The translations under genes were made by a program, and so were the position numbers. A DNA stretch of 64,000 nucleotides from an uncultured Bacteroidales bacterium (GTDB lineage: Bacteria; Bacteroidota; Bacteroidia; Bacteroidales; UBA932). Location: positions 240,943 through 304,942 of the forward strand of contig CAKUTA010000003.1 of the NCBI GenBank assembly GCA_934691625.1. Direction: 5' to 3'. The notes under the pieces were generated by a model, which was not told the DNA's origin, did no database searches, and saw only the letters and a list, made by a program, of their open reading frames with translations. Of the stretch, positions 43,949 through 54,900 are shown one piece after another (position 1 is the stretch's first letter; the number at the start of each line of letters is the position of its first letter).

Positions 43949-46900
43949 ATGAACAGAAGCAGGATAAGGTTTTCTCCGTTTTCGGTAATACTGGTTATGG
44001 CAGCGCTGTCGGTAATCGGCATTGCTTCATTCCGTATGCTCCGGATACAATATAAGCCTGTATCAGGAGGGCACTCCATATCGGTGTCGTACCGGATGAA
44101 CGGAGCTTCGCCTGAAGTGGTGGAGGCTGAAGTGACTTCCAGAATAGAGGGTGTCCTCTCCAGTCTGGACGGGTGCTCCGGCATATCTTCCACTTCGCGT
44201 AAAGGTGCCGGCACTGTGAAGGTCTCTTTCGACAGGAAAACGGATATGGCGGCGGCACGGTTTGATGTTGCTTCTGCTATACGCAATGTCTATCCAAGTC
44301 TTCCAGAGTCGGTCACTTATCCTTCTGTCTCCCTGGATGTCAGCGGAAATAAAAGCACTCCGGCCATAACGTATCTTATAAAAGGCAGCCTGCCATCGCA
44401 GGAGCTCAGCCGTTTCGCTGAGCGGAACATCCAGGAGCCTCTTTCTCTGCTGCCTGGAGTAGACAATGTCAAAGTCGGCGGAGCCACCCCTTTCCATTGG
44501 GTGATAACATTCGATGCCGAAAAGGTATCGTCACTGGGAATCAGTGCAGATGATATCTCCGCCGCATTTTCCTGCCGGTATGACGACAGGGTGCTTGGCA
44601 TGACAGAAGGCCGGACAGGGATAGAGATTATGGCTGTCCGGATTGAAATGGGTGGTGGCGAGGATTTCGGCTCCGTTCCTGTGAAGCGTATCGGTGACCG
44701 CGTGGTATATCTCCGCGATATAGCCACATGGAAATATGAAGAGTCTGTGCCGGATAGCTATTATCGTATCAACGGGCTGAATACCATTACATTATCTGTC
44801 TATGTGACAGGTGAGGCGAATCTTGTCTCCACTGCGGATGCCATACGGAGAGAAGTGTCTCAGCTTCAGGCGGAGTTCCCGAAAGAGATAACTGTCAGCA
44901 TTGGCTATGATGCCTCCGAGTATGTAGCTGGGGAGCTTGACAAGATATATGTCCGCACAGGACTTTGTCTGCTTATCTTGCTCGTTTTCGTGTTCCTGGT
45001 GAACCGTTCATGGAGAAGTACACTTGTAGTGGCTCTCGCATTGACAGTGAATATCCTGATTGCAGTCGCGTTCTACGCTTTCCTGTGTATTCCTGTGCAT
45101 ATATATACAATGGCAGGAATAACAGTATCACTGGGCATTGTCATTGACACGACGATAGTCATGGCCGACCATTATGGCTATTACAAGAACAGAGAGGCGT
45201 TTCCTGATCTGGTGGCAGCTATACTTACGACTGTGGCTGCCCTGCTTCTGGTTCTTCTGCTTCCTGAATCGGAACGTGGGAATCTCACGGATTTTATATG
45301 GGTGATTGCCATTAACTTATGCATCTCGCTAGCCGTGGCGTTCTTCTTTATCCCTGCCATTATGGAATATCTTCCGGTATGCAGGACCTCATATTCGGCA
45401 TCGCTTAGCCGACGTCGCCGTGTCATCAGATGGAACAGGCTGTATTCCAGATATATATCATGGGGAATAAGACACCGGATAGTATATATAGCTGTGTTTA
45501 TGGTGGTGTTCGGGCTGCCGCTTTTTCTGATTCCGCAGCCGGAGGCTAAAGAGCAGGGAGCATTCTATGAGAAAGTCATCCGTCCTCTTCTGTCATGGCG
45601 GCCGTATGCGGATAACCGTGCCAGGATAGACAAATGGGCGGGAGCGGCATCAGGTATGTTCTATAGGGCTCTGGATCGTGCAGATTTTTATCGCGAGCCG
45701 GAAAAGAAGACACTTCATATCCATGCCGGGATGCCGGAAGGATGCTCGGTGCAGCAGCTGAATGAGGTAGTGAAGTCCATGGAAAACTATCTTGCATCAT
45801 TCGATGAGATTTCAGTGTTCACTACGCGCATTGACTCCTATGACGATGCATCCATAACAGTCGAGTTCCGTCCGGAATATGAGAACACATCGTTCCCGTC
45901 AATGCTTAAATCCAATGTCACGAGCATGGCCATAAACTTCGGAGGCGCGAACTGGTCTGTCAGCGGTGTGGATGATAACTACTTTAATAACAATATAATA
46001 TCTGACTATAAATCGAACTGCATCTCCATTTACGGATATAACTACAGGGAACTGTACAGCTATGCGGAGAAACTGGTGTCCCGTCTTTCTCAGTATCGCC
46101 GTGTGTCAGAGCCGGAAATAAGAAGCTCCAGATGGAATGGCCGTCCTTTGACGGAGTTTGTCCTTGACTATGATTTCGCACGTCTTGCAGCCAGAGGGGC
46201 TGACCCTTATGCCTATTACGGCGCGTTGTCCTCGCTCCTTTATGATGAGCCTATAGGGACCATACAGACGGACGGGATTTCTTCCGAAGTGGTGCTGCGT
46301 TCTTCTTCTTCCGAAACCTATGACCTGTGGCATATCCTTAACGAGCCGGTGACGGCGGATTCAGTGAAGATGGCATTGACAGATGTCGGAGGTATCAGCA
46401 AGCGGCGTACAGGTATCGACATAAAAAAGAATAATCAGTCCTATGAACTGAATGTCTGCTACGATTTTGTCGGAAATTATGATCTGGCTAAGAAAGTCAC
46501 GGACGATGCAGTGAAATATATGAATGATGAGGTGCTTCCTGTAGGATATCGTGCGGAGAATCCGCATAGTGGCTGGTTTGATGTGCACAAGGAACGCTAT
46601 GCATGGCTTATTGTGCTGATAGTAATTGCGGTATATGTGATGCTGGCGATGTCTTTCGAATCTGTGCGTTACCCGCTTTCCGTGATATTCATGATACCTG
46701 TTTCGTTCATCGGGCTATTCCTGGTGTTCGGGCTTTCCGACTTCCCGTTCGACCAGGGTGGCTTCGCTGCTCTGGTTATGCTCTGTGGTGTAGCTGTCAA
46801 TGCCGGCATATATCTCGTGAATACATGGCTGGCAAGACTGCGCCGATATGCCCTATGCCGTGCATCTTCGGGCTGTAAGGCTAATGATTCCGGCATAATG

Positions 46901-47119
46901 CTTCATGCCTATGTCCGGGCATATAACCATAAGATAAATCCGATAATGCTGACAATATTGTCCACCATTATCGGACTTGTTCCGTTCCTTACTGATGGCC
47001 CTGGAGAGGTTTTCTGGTTTGACTTCGCCATAGGGACCATCTGTGGCATGGCATTCTCGGTCATTGCCATTGTCCTTATTCTTCCGGTATTCTTACTTCC
47101 TCGTGATTCTCGCTCCTAA
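43949..47119 (+). CDS. Efflux RND permease (second of two)
   Basis: 1056 residues with the same RND layout. TM1 is VILVMAALSVIGIASFRML; the first periplasmic loop has SYRMNGASPEVVEAEVTSRIEG; TM4 is VSLGIVIDTTIVMADHY, with one relay Asp. It is diverged from the first permease, especially in the second half, where polar residues of the relay region differ (LCGVAVNAGIYLVNT). The pair probably forms a mixed trimer with the adaptor and TolC. Its last 27 bases overlap the 3' end of murA on the opposite strand. Confidence 0.92.
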   Translation: MNRSRIRFSPFSVILVMAALSVIGIASFRMLRIQYKPVSGGHSISVSYRMNGASPEVVEAEVTSRIEGVLSSLDGCSGISSTSRKGAGTVKVSFDRKTDMAAARFDVASAIRNVYPSLPESVTYPSVSLDVSGNKSTPAITYLIKGSLPSQELSRFAERNIQEPLSLLPGVDNVKVGGATPFHWVITFDAEKVSSLGISADDISAAFSCRYDDRVLGMTEGRTGIEIMAVRIEMGGGEDFGSVPVKRIGDRVVYLRDIATWKYEESVPDSYYRINGLNTITLSVYVTGEANLVSTADAIRREVSQLQAEFPKEITVSIGYDASEYVAGELDKIYVRTGLCLLILLVFVFLVNRSWRSTLVVALALTVNILIAVAFYAFLCIPVHIYTMAGITVSLGIVIDTTIVMADHYGYYKNREAFPDLVAAILTTVAALLLVLLLPESERGNLTDFIWVIAINLCISLAVAFFFIPAIMEYLPVCRTSYSASLSRRRRVIRWNRLYSRYISWGIRHRIVYIAVFMVVFGLPLFLIPQPEAKEQGAFYEKVIRPLLSWRPYADNRARIDKWAGAASGMFYRALDRADFYREPEKKTLHIHAGMPEGCSVQQLNEVVKSMENYLASFDEISVFTTRIDSYDDASITVEFRPEYENTSFPSMLKSNVTSMAINFGGANWSVSGVDDNYFNNNIISDYKSNCISIYGYNYRELYSYAEKLVSRLSQYRRVSEPEIRSSRWNGRPLTEFVLDYDFARLAARGADPYAYYGALSSLLYDEPIGTIQTDGISSEVVLRSSSSETYDLWHILNEPVTADSVKMALTDVGGISKRRTGIDIKKNNQSYELNVCYDFVGNYDLAKKVTDDAVKYMNDEVLPVGYRAENPHSGWFDVHKERYAWLIVLIVIAVYVMLAMSFESVRYPLSVIFMIPVSFIGLFLVFGLSDFPFDQGGFAALVMLCGVAVNAGIYLVNTWLARLRRYALCRASSGCKANDSGIMLHAYVRAYNHKINPIMLTILSTIIGLVPFLTDGPGEVFWFDFAIGTICGMAFSVIAIVLILPVFLLPRDSRS

Positions 47120-48412
47120 TGCATTGAGCCTCTGCTCGATATTTTCGTAGCCACGGTCTATCTGCCCTACATTGCTGATGGTGCTGGTACCCTTCGCCGA
47201 CATTGCGGCAAGCAGAAGAGCGATACCAGCCCTGATATCCGGCGACAGCATATTGCCTGCACGCAGGCGGAAACGGTGGTCATGCCCGATGACTACAGCC
47301 CTGTGCGGGTCGCACAATATGATCTGGGCTCCCATCTCGATGAGCTTGTCCACGAAGAACAGGCGGCTCTCGAACATCTTCTGGTGAATCAGCACACTGC
47401 CTTTGCACTGTGTCGCCACGACCAGCATAACGCTGAGCAGGTCAGGAGTAAGGCCCGGCCATGGGGCATCTGCGATAGTCATTATCGAGCCGTCCATGAA
47501 CGAATCTATTGTGTAGCTCTCCTGTGACGGAACGAAAATATCATCGCCCTGCTGCTCCAGATGAACCCCCAGCCTTCTGAAACTCTCCGGAATGATTCCG
47601 AGATTCTGCCAGGACACGTCCTTTATAGTTATGGAGCTTCTTGTCAATGCCGCCATGCCGATGAAGCTGCCCACCTCGATCATGTCCGGCAATATCCGTA
47701 TCGCTGCGCCATGCAGGGCCTCTACGCCATTGACAGTAAGTAGATTGGAGCCGATGCCTTCGATGCTTGCACCCATTGCCGTCAGCAGCCGGCAGAGCTG
47801 CTGGATGTAGGGCTCGCATGCGGCATTGTATATTACGGTCTTTCCCTCTGCCAATGCCGCAGCCATGAGGATATTGGCTGTTCCTGTCACGGATGCCTCG
47901 TCCAAAAGCATATATGCACCTTTCAGCTTTCCGCAGCCTGGACTTTCCAGATAGAACGCCTTGCGCTTTTCATCATATCTATGAGCCGCTCCGAGGTTTA
48001 TCATTCCCTGGATATGCGTGTCCACACGCCGTCTTCCGATGCGGTCTCCGCCAGGTTTAGGAAACCACGCATGCCCGAAACGGGCCAGCAGCGGGCCGAC
48101 CACCATCACAGAACCGCGCAGAGATGCGCACTTCTTTACAAAATCCTCACTCTCAATGTATGTTGTGTCAATATCGTCCGCCTTGAATATGTAGGTGCCT
48201 TTCTCCAGGCGCTGCACCTTGACTCCCATCCCTTTCAGAAGCTCGATCAGATTCTTTACGTCCAGGATTTCAGGTATGTTGCTTATAGTGACCTTCTCTG
48301 ATGTCAGCAGTACAGCGCTTATGACTTCCAGTGCCTCGTTCTTTGCACCCTGCGGAGTGATCTCCCCATGAAGCTCATGCCCTCCTTCTACTATGAATGT
48401 GCTGTTGTCCAT
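47093..48412 (-). CDS. murA: UDP-GlcNAc enolpyruvyl transferase, Asp variant
   Basis: 439 residues. EPSP-synthase-like fold with QGAKNEALEVISAVLL at the start (the Lys-Asn pair) and PGGDRIGRRRVDTH in place of the classical PGGC(A/T)IGAR loop, so the catalytic Cys (Cys115 in E. coli) is Asp123. MurA adds enolpyruvate to UDP-GlcNAc, the first committed step of peptidoglycan synthesis. The Cys-to-Asp change is known to keep activity and to block alkylation by fosfomycin. It follows murB by 14 bases in a minus-strand envelope operon. Confidence 0.95.
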   Translation of the reverse strand: MDNSTFIVEGGHELHGEITPQGAKNEALEVISAVLLTSEKVTISNIPEILDVKNLIELLKGMGVKVQRLEKGTYIFKADDIDTTYIESEDFVKKCASLRGSVMVVGPLLARFGHAWFPKPGGDRIGRRRVDTHIQGMINLGAAHRYDEKRKAFYLESPGCGKLKGAYMLLDEASVTGTANILMAAALAEGKTVIYNAACEPYIQQLCRLLTAMGASIEGIGSNLLTVNGVEALHGAAIRILPDMIEVGSFIGMAALTRSSITIKDVSWQNLGIIPESFRRLGVHLEQQGDDIFVPSQESYTIDSFMDGSIMTIADAPWPGLTPDLLSVMLVVATQCKGSVLIHQKMFESRLFFVDKLIEMGAQIILCDPHRAVVIGHDHRFRLRAGNMLSPDIRAGIALLLAAMSAKGTSTISNVGQIDRGYENIEQRLNALGARITRK

Positions 48413-48426
48413 TATTTTAAGTGCAA

Positions 48427-49494
48427 TTATATTATTTCCGCTTCAGGAACAAGCCCGATTCCGAACTTCTCCTTTACGGAAGCTATTATGTCGTTTTTCA
48501 GGTCAATGATTTCTTCCGGCCTTGCCTTTCCAGTGGCATTGACAAGAACAAGTGGCTGCTTGCTGTAAATTCCGGCATTGCCGAAAGTCCTCCCTTTCCA
48601 TCCGCACTGCTCTATCAGCCATGCCGCAGGAATCTTGATGCCGTTATCGGCCTTGTAATGAGGAACTTCGATATTTCCTGCCACGGCCTGCACGTTACGG
48701 AAAACTTCTTCCTGGACTACTGGATTCTTGAAGAAACTTCCGGCACTTCCGATTTCAGATACATCGGGAAGCTTCTCTTTCCTTATCCCGATGATGGTCT
48801 TTCTTATCAGCTCCGGGGTAAGCTTTTTAGAATCAGCCACTTCTTCGGTGGAAACTCCTAAAGCCAGGCTCAATGCCTCCAGAATATGCCCGTATCCGAG
48901 CCTCGGCCTGCGGCTTTTGCTCAATGCGAATATCACATTGGTCACTATATATCTGTCCTTCGCCTCCGGAGACTTGAACATTGAATCCCGGTAGCCGTAC
49001 CTGCAGTCTTCAGCATTGAAATGAACGAACTCCTCTTCCTGGATGTCATAGCAATACACCTGACGGATGATATCGGACGCTTCTGCGCCGTATGCCCCGA
49101 TGTTCTGCACTGCTGCTGCTCCTGCCTCACCCGGGATGTATGACAGGTTCTCTGTACCCCACAGGCCTTTTTCTGCACACCACTGGCAGAAGCTGTCGAA
49201 TTCCACACCAGCGCCGACGGATACGATCACTTCGTCATCGGAAGTATGCAGCGGATCGTCCTCAGGCAGCTCGTAGATGAACTTGATGGCGGAATGCAGG
49301 ATAGTTCCACGGAAATCCCCAGAGAAAAGGAGGTTGCTTCCTCCGCCGATATGCTTTACAGGTCCGGGAAGATTCCCGAAGTCAATGTCAATGAGGTCCG
49401 CGACAGAATCATATTCGATGAACGACTTGCACCTGACTTTCATCCTGAATGTATTGTATGCCGTAAGATCCTGATTTATTGTTTTTCTGATCAT
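48427..49494 (-). CDS. murB: UDP-N-acetylenolpyruvoylglucosamine reductase
   Basis: 355 residues from ATG 49494 (MIRKTINQDLTAYNTF); an earlier in-frame ATG adds a hydrophobic piece foreign to the family. FAD-binding motifs are visible: VKHIGGGSNLLFSG and IPGEAGAAAVQNIGAYG. The catalytic Arg is in YGYRDSMFK and the proton-donor Ser in IGSAGSFFKNPVV. It lacks the compact type II ending and resembles the type I (E. coli) enzyme. It carries out the second step of UDP-MurNAc synthesis, right beside murA for the first step. Confidence 0.95.
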   Translation of the reverse strand: MIRKTINQDLTAYNTFRMKVRCKSFIEYDSVADLIDIDFGNLPGPVKHIGGGSNLLFSGDFRGTILHSAIKFIYELPEDDPLHTSDDEVIVSVGAGVEFDSFCQWCAEKGLWGTENLSYIPGEAGAAAVQNIGAYGAEASDIIRQVYCYDIQEEEFVHFNAEDCRYGYRDSMFKSPEAKDRYIVTNVIFALSKSRRPRLGYGHILEALSLALGVSTEEVADSKKLTPELIRKTIIGIRKEKLPDVSEIGSAGSFFKNPVVQEEVFRNVQAVAGNIEVPHYKADNGIKIPAAWLIEQCGWKGRTFGNAGIYSKQPLVLVNATGKARPEEIIDLKNDIIASVKEKFGIGLVPEAEII

Positions 49495-49575
49495 TCGTAA
49501 ACAGGCCATAAGAACCAGGATGATTCCTGGTATGACCAGGAAGATCAATGCTGGCTATAAAACAACTTCTAAATA

Positions 49576-49583
49576 CAAACATA
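49576..49583 (-). promoter_or_regulatory. Candidate -7 element for murB-murA
   Basis: On the minus strand TATGTTTG (TAnnTTTG) in the pbpC-murB gap, about 80 bases before murB. No clear -33 TTG is present. Confidence 0.4.
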
Positions 49584-49609
49584 GCAAGAATATGTTGAAC
49601 TAAAAAATG

Positions 49610-51925
49610 TCAGGAGATCTCAATCCTGAGCGATACCTGATGCCCGGCATCGTCCACTGCTGTGATGCTGTGCCAGCCTGGCTCTGGACTGATGCGCATC
49701 TGGTGGATGAACCTTGTCTCGCCAAGATATTCCTGGTCAAGATGCCAGTACACGGTGGAGTTCCTGTCATGGTGCGCCAGGTTAAGCACTATTGCGCCTG
49801 GTGAGCCGTCAAGCTGCGTAGGCAATGTTATCCTGCTGCCGTTCTCAGGATAGATGAACTCCATGACAGGCGTGGAGCCATTGCGCTCATTGCCTGATGC
49901 CGCGTCATATTCAGGATGCCTCTGCCTATAGAACCACTCCATTGCCGGGGTGAGCCTGAACACGCTCTGCCCATTCTCCAGATGATGGTATGGACATGCC
50001 CTGGCCTCGAGTGAGGCTGACGGGAGCAGGAGCGTGTCCTTTTTCGTGCAATATGGTCCTGCCAGCCATCCGGAAAGCTTGCATGTCTCCAGATACCGTG
50101 TGCTGGAGGAAAGCACCGGCGCTGCGAACCATGATGTCGAGCCTGCTGGGAGCAGATTGAATATCTCGAACATGACAGGTCCGGCTGTCCTGGCGCCGAG
50201 CAGTCCTGGCGCCCCGGCCCCGGAAGCGTTGCCGGCCCAGACACCTACGGCATAGCCAGGAGTCACCCCGACAGCCCAGGCATCCCTGTATCCATAGCTG
50301 GTCCCTGTCTTCCATGCAATCTTTTTCACAGAGCGTATCAGATGCCAGTCTATTTCATCTGGCCTGTTTACATCCTTCAGCGCATCGAGAGTATAGTATA
50401 TCGCTGTCTTGTCATCATGCTGAATCTCTGAACCTTTTATATATTCCGCCGCCATCCCGGCATAAGCCGCCGTCATCTCATCCAGCCGGCATTCTCCTCC
50501 TCCGAGAATCAGCGAAAGCCCATAGTCGGAAGCGCTTCTTGTCAATGTCGTCAGCCCCCGCTCTTTCAGGTCCTCCTGGAACTTCTGCACTCCGAAATCT
50601 TTCAGAAGATGGACAGACGGCACATTCAGTGAACGGCTCAATGCTTCCGCAGCATGGACAGCACCTTCATACGTCATGTCATAGTTCTGAGGCGCAAAGC
50701 CATTGATATTCACTGGGGTATCTGCAATCAATGAATATGGCAATATAGTCCCGTCCCCGATAGCGTCGCAATATAGAAATGGCTTCAGGATGCTTCCGGA
50801 GCTGCGTGGAGACCTCGCCACATCCACATTGCTGCCCTGCCGCCTTCTTTCCGGTGCAGCATTGCCGCAATACGCGAGAACTTCTCCTGACGAGACGTCT
50901 ATGACGACCGCAGCCATGTCGGCGATTCCCTCCTGCGCAAGCTCGCCGCTGCGTCTGCGCAGAATCTCCTCGACTCTCCGCTGCAGATCAATGTCAATGC
51001 TTGTGCGTATGTAGCTTCCTGCGCTTATATCCCTGTCTTCCGGAGTGTGGTCAAGAACTGCGGAGAAAAACTTTCCTCTGCCCTGGCAGCCCTGAGTGAA
51101 TCCGTCAATGAGATGTGATGCATAGGAGGGGAGGGGGAGAGGCTCTGATGGCAGTGGCTCTGAACATGATGCCTCGAAGTCTTCTTCCGTAATGTATCCA
51201 CGGTCTTTCAGCTTGCCAAGCAGCCTGTTCCTCTTCGCCAGGAGCTTTTCCCTGTTCTTTTCAAGACGGATGCTTGACGGGGAATTCGGAAGGACAGCAA
51301 GAGTCGCAGCCTCTCCCCATGAGAGTTCAGTGGCAGGTCTTCCGAAATACCTCCATGCCGCAGCATCAAGCCCCACGACATTGCCTCCGAATGGCGCATT
51401 GGCGGCATAAAGCTCCAGAATCTCATCCTTGGAGCAGCGCAGCTCCAGCCTTGTGGCAAGCACGGCCTCGATAAGCTTCTGCCTGACAGTGCGTTCCCTT
51501 TTGCGGGACATGCGTATCACCTGCATCGTCAATGTGCTTCCTCCTCGTGTGGTATGCCCGGCCTTCATGTTTGCGATGAAAGCCTTGCATATTGACACTG
51601 GATTGACTCCCGGATGCCATCTGAACCACCTGTCCTCGAATTCAACTACTGCGAGGAGATACTTCTGACGCCCATTGCCTGTTTCCTTTTGCGAGCGGGA
51701 ATCCTGTCTATGCCTGTACAGCCCCGGTTCTGAACCTGGAACGCTGAATCTCCATTCTCCGTGCGTTGAGATCCTGGCTCCCAGCAGCTCACCGTTCCTG
51801 TCCACGGCGACCGTCGAATAACTTGCTCCCTTGAACAGGTCCCCGGGCAGACAGAATATGTACCATATAAGCAAAGCCGCCAGTATCACAGGCAGCCAGC
51901 GGCTCCAATGTCTTTTGAAAATCAT
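49610..51925 (-). CDS. pbpC: Penicillin-binding protein 1C
   Basis: 771 residues from the ATG at 51925, which overlaps the stop codon of the macroglobulin gene (TGATG). One transmembrane segment precedes the GT51 glycosyltransferase (VEFEDRWFRWHPGVNP, TLTMQVIRMS). The transpeptidase has GSILKPFLY (SxxK), SRSLN (SxN) and WKTGTSYGY (KTG). A C-terminal BiPBP-type domain ends the protein. It polymerises and crosslinks peptidoglycan. Pairing with an alpha-2-macroglobulin gene is conserved in many Gram-negative bacteria (yfhM-pbpC in E. coli). Confidence 0.95.
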   Translation of the reverse strand: MIFKRHWSRWLPVILAALLIWYIFCLPGDLFKGASYSTVAVDRNGELLGARISTHGEWRFSVPGSEPGLYRHRQDSRSQKETGNGRQKYLLAVVEFEDRWFRWHPGVNPVSICKAFIANMKAGHTTRGGSTLTMQVIRMSRKRERTVRQKLIEAVLATRLELRCSKDEILELYAANAPFGGNVVGLDAAAWRYFGRPATELSWGEAATLAVLPNSPSSIRLEKNREKLLAKRNRLLGKLKDRGYITEEDFEASCSEPLPSEPLPLPSYASHLIDGFTQGCQGRGKFFSAVLDHTPEDRDISAGSYIRTSIDIDLQRRVEEILRRRSGELAQEGIADMAAVVIDVSSGEVLAYCGNAAPERRRQGSNVDVARSPRSSGSILKPFLYCDAIGDGTILPYSLIADTPVNINGFAPQNYDMTYEGAVHAAEALSRSLNVPSVHLLKDFGVQKFQEDLKERGLTTLTRSASDYGLSLILGGGECRLDEMTAAYAGMAAEYIKGSEIQHDDKTAIYYTLDALKDVNRPDEIDWHLIRSVKKIAWKTGTSYGYRDAWAVGVTPGYAVGVWAGNASGAGAPGLLGARTAGPVMFEIFNLLPAGSTSWFAAPVLSSSTRYLETCKLSGWLAGPYCTKKDTLLLPSASLEARACPYHHLENGQSVFRLTPAMEWFYRQRHPEYDAASGNERNGSTPVMEFIYPENGSRITLPTQLDGSPGAIVLNLAHHDRNSTVYWHLDQEYLGETRFIHQMRISPEPGWHSITAVDDAGHQVSLRIEIS

Positions 51926-54900
51926 CACCTCGTGACCTCGGCTGTCCCGGAAGCTGTGCATGCGAAGACAGCAGGATTGTACATTGCCTCGCATGTCACA
52001 GACGGCAGTACAAACTTGCCTTCATAAGCTGCACGTAGCCTTACACGGAACTCCTTGTATGTTCCTCCTGGCAGACTGAAATAGAATACATTGCGGTCAT
52101 CGCGGATGTCCAGGTAATCATACTTCCCTGCAGACGGGATATCCTGGCCTGTGATTCTCTCATTGATTATCTCCCATCCGGACGGAATCATCTCAGTCAG
52201 AGCCATGTTGCTGTAGTCATCAGACAGGCTCCGGTTAGCCACCCTGATGACAGCAGTGAATTCGCTTCCCTGTCTCATGGATTCCGTGGACAGTGATGCT
52301 CCATCTGACCCGATATATCTGACGTTCAAGGATATACCTGAAGCTTTGGCCTTTACGGCTTCCCCTGGTGCCGCCTTTGCGACTGTCGTCATTCTGGCAT
52401 ATACCGGACCTGCGGATGTGTTCTGTACGCGGACCTCGCCTTTGCTGGTGTCAAGTGCCGTGTCAGCCGCACCCTGACATGAGAGGCTTCTGGAGAGTGA
52501 GCCTGCCTCGCTGATATTTACGGAGATTTCTCCGCCTGTCAGATTCTTTGCCATCAGACGCATTGCCCTGGCCAGGAATGCGGATTCCTGTGTTGACATC
52601 GACCATGGCGTCAGCTCCTCTTTGCTTCCTGCCATTTCGCGGGCATATGCTGCAGCCCCCTGGATATTTCCGGTCTGCAGCATTGCCTCCAGGGCTATCG
52701 TCTTGTCACGCAGCGGAGTACCATAAGTCTGCATGTTCGGTTTCCATTCAGCAGGCGCGTCTGCAGCCTTGCCCAGGATTTCTGCACCGGCAGCCTTCTT
52801 GCCGCAGAGGGAATATGCCGAGGCGAGCATCATGGATGCCTGCCAGGACATGTTGCCGCCCTCTTTCATTCTGTTCATCGCAGCCTCGTCCGCGTTATTT
52901 GCCAATGCCAGCGTATATAGCCTATATGCCTGGGTGAGATCGCTCAACGCATAGACTTTGGCTGTCCTGTAGTTCTGGACACAGCGTTTCTGGAACTTTG
53001 TCCAGGTCCCGCGGACTCCGCTGTTCACTTCATATCCTTCCGCTGCCGCGGCTGTCATGAATTCTCCGGCCATGGAAGTTACCCATTCATCAGAATGTGT
53101 CTCACCTGGCCAGTAGGCGAACCCTCCGTCAGGCAGCTGACGCGAATACAGTTCAGAAAGCAGCTCAGGAATCATTGCCTTTGCCTTGGCGGCATTGACC
53201 TCCGAAAGCATAGAGATAGAATATATGAGGCTGAGCCCTTTCGCCGAAATCTGCTCCGTGCAGGAGTGCGGATAGATTCTCATGTAGCTGAACAGGGAAT
53301 TCCATCCGATTGACGGATAACCGCTTATCTCTATCCATGCTGATTCCCCGTCTTCTGTCCTGAACGGCTTGTATCTGAATGTCCGGCTCTCACCTCTACC
53401 TATCATTGCAGCACTTGTGGAAGTTATACGCGGAGAAGGATTCCTTACCTCCAGGCTTATGGTTTCCGTCATCTTGTGCCCGTTGCCATTCGCGGATATG
53501 GTAACTCTGGCCTGTCCCTCATTTCCTGCAATGAGAGAGAACCTTGCCATTTTGTCACCCTTGCCGCTGAACTCCACAGTCTTTGATGAAGCCCCGTCTA
53601 TGGACAGTGAACCCTCACATCGTACTGATACATTGACCTTACCGATTCCGTCCTCCATCACGAAGACATTTACAGGGAGCGTGATCTTTTCTTCGCATCC
53701 TGCGAAACGCGGAAGCGTAGGGAGAATCATGACAGGTGATGTCACCGCCGAGGTTTTCTCTGCATTGCCGTAGGCGCCGTCATATCCTGCCACGACCATT
53801 GTCCTGACGCTTCCGACATACATCGGCAGCGTTATCCTATGGCTTTGGGAGCCTGATTTCAATGTGAATGGCCCCAGAACCTTGACAACAGGATTGAACC
53901 GGTTGTCTTTCTTGGCACCCTTTATCAGCCCCTCGTCTCCTCCGATGCTGAACATTGCCGACAATGCGCCTCCGGCAGACCCGAATACGTCATTGTACAT
54001 ATCCCATGTCCTGACGCCTAGGGCTTCCCTGCGGTACATGAAGTTCCACGGGTCCGGTGTCCTGAATGCTGTAAGATCCAGAAGCCCCTCATCCACGAGG
54101 GCAAGAGTATATGTCATGGCCTTGCCGTTCTTCTCGCTTACTTTTATCGTGAACGGCTCTTCAGGGTGCAGCTTGTCAGGCATGGATATAACCGGCTCAA
54201 GGTGTGACGATGCATTCTCCACCATGACCGGCTGTACACCGTACATCCTGAGCGGCAGGTCGTTGGATGAATTTCTGTACGGCTGTACCAATGTTATGTG
54301 CATATAGAAGTTCGGCGCCATGTCGCCGCTTACCTTTATTTTATAAGGGGTGTCCTTGCTGCCTGATGTTCTGACCCACTCTCCGGCAAGCACCTTGCCG
54401 CCTTTCTCGATGGAAACCAGTGCCAGTCCCTTTTCTGCGGCAGGGATATATACGGTGGCGGTTTCTCCTGCCTTGTATTTCTTCTTATCGGTCGAGAAAC
54501 TGAGCATTGCAGGCGCGTCTGGGTCGCTTCTGTCGGAACGTCCACGGTATGCCGGCCAGTCCGCATAGACGATACCTCCTGTCGCATGTCCGCTGTCCAA
54601 GTCTTTCACGTATATGAGGTAGCGTCCCCAGGCATTGTCATTTACATTGAACGGGATGCTCATCTCGCCGTTGCCGGATGTCAATATTCCGGAGCTGACG
54701 GCACTTGCTGCTGAAGCATTGACGTATGAATCCAGCGGCTCTTGCCGTGACTCCCACCACCAGCTCCATTTCAGCTTGAATACTCTCCATTCCAGCCTGT
54801 GTCCGCTGACTCTTTTTCCTTCGGCATCGACCGCGACGACGGGTATGTTGTGCGTCTTGCCTGTTTCGAGGTAGCTGTCTCCTGACGGCAGGCGTATTCC

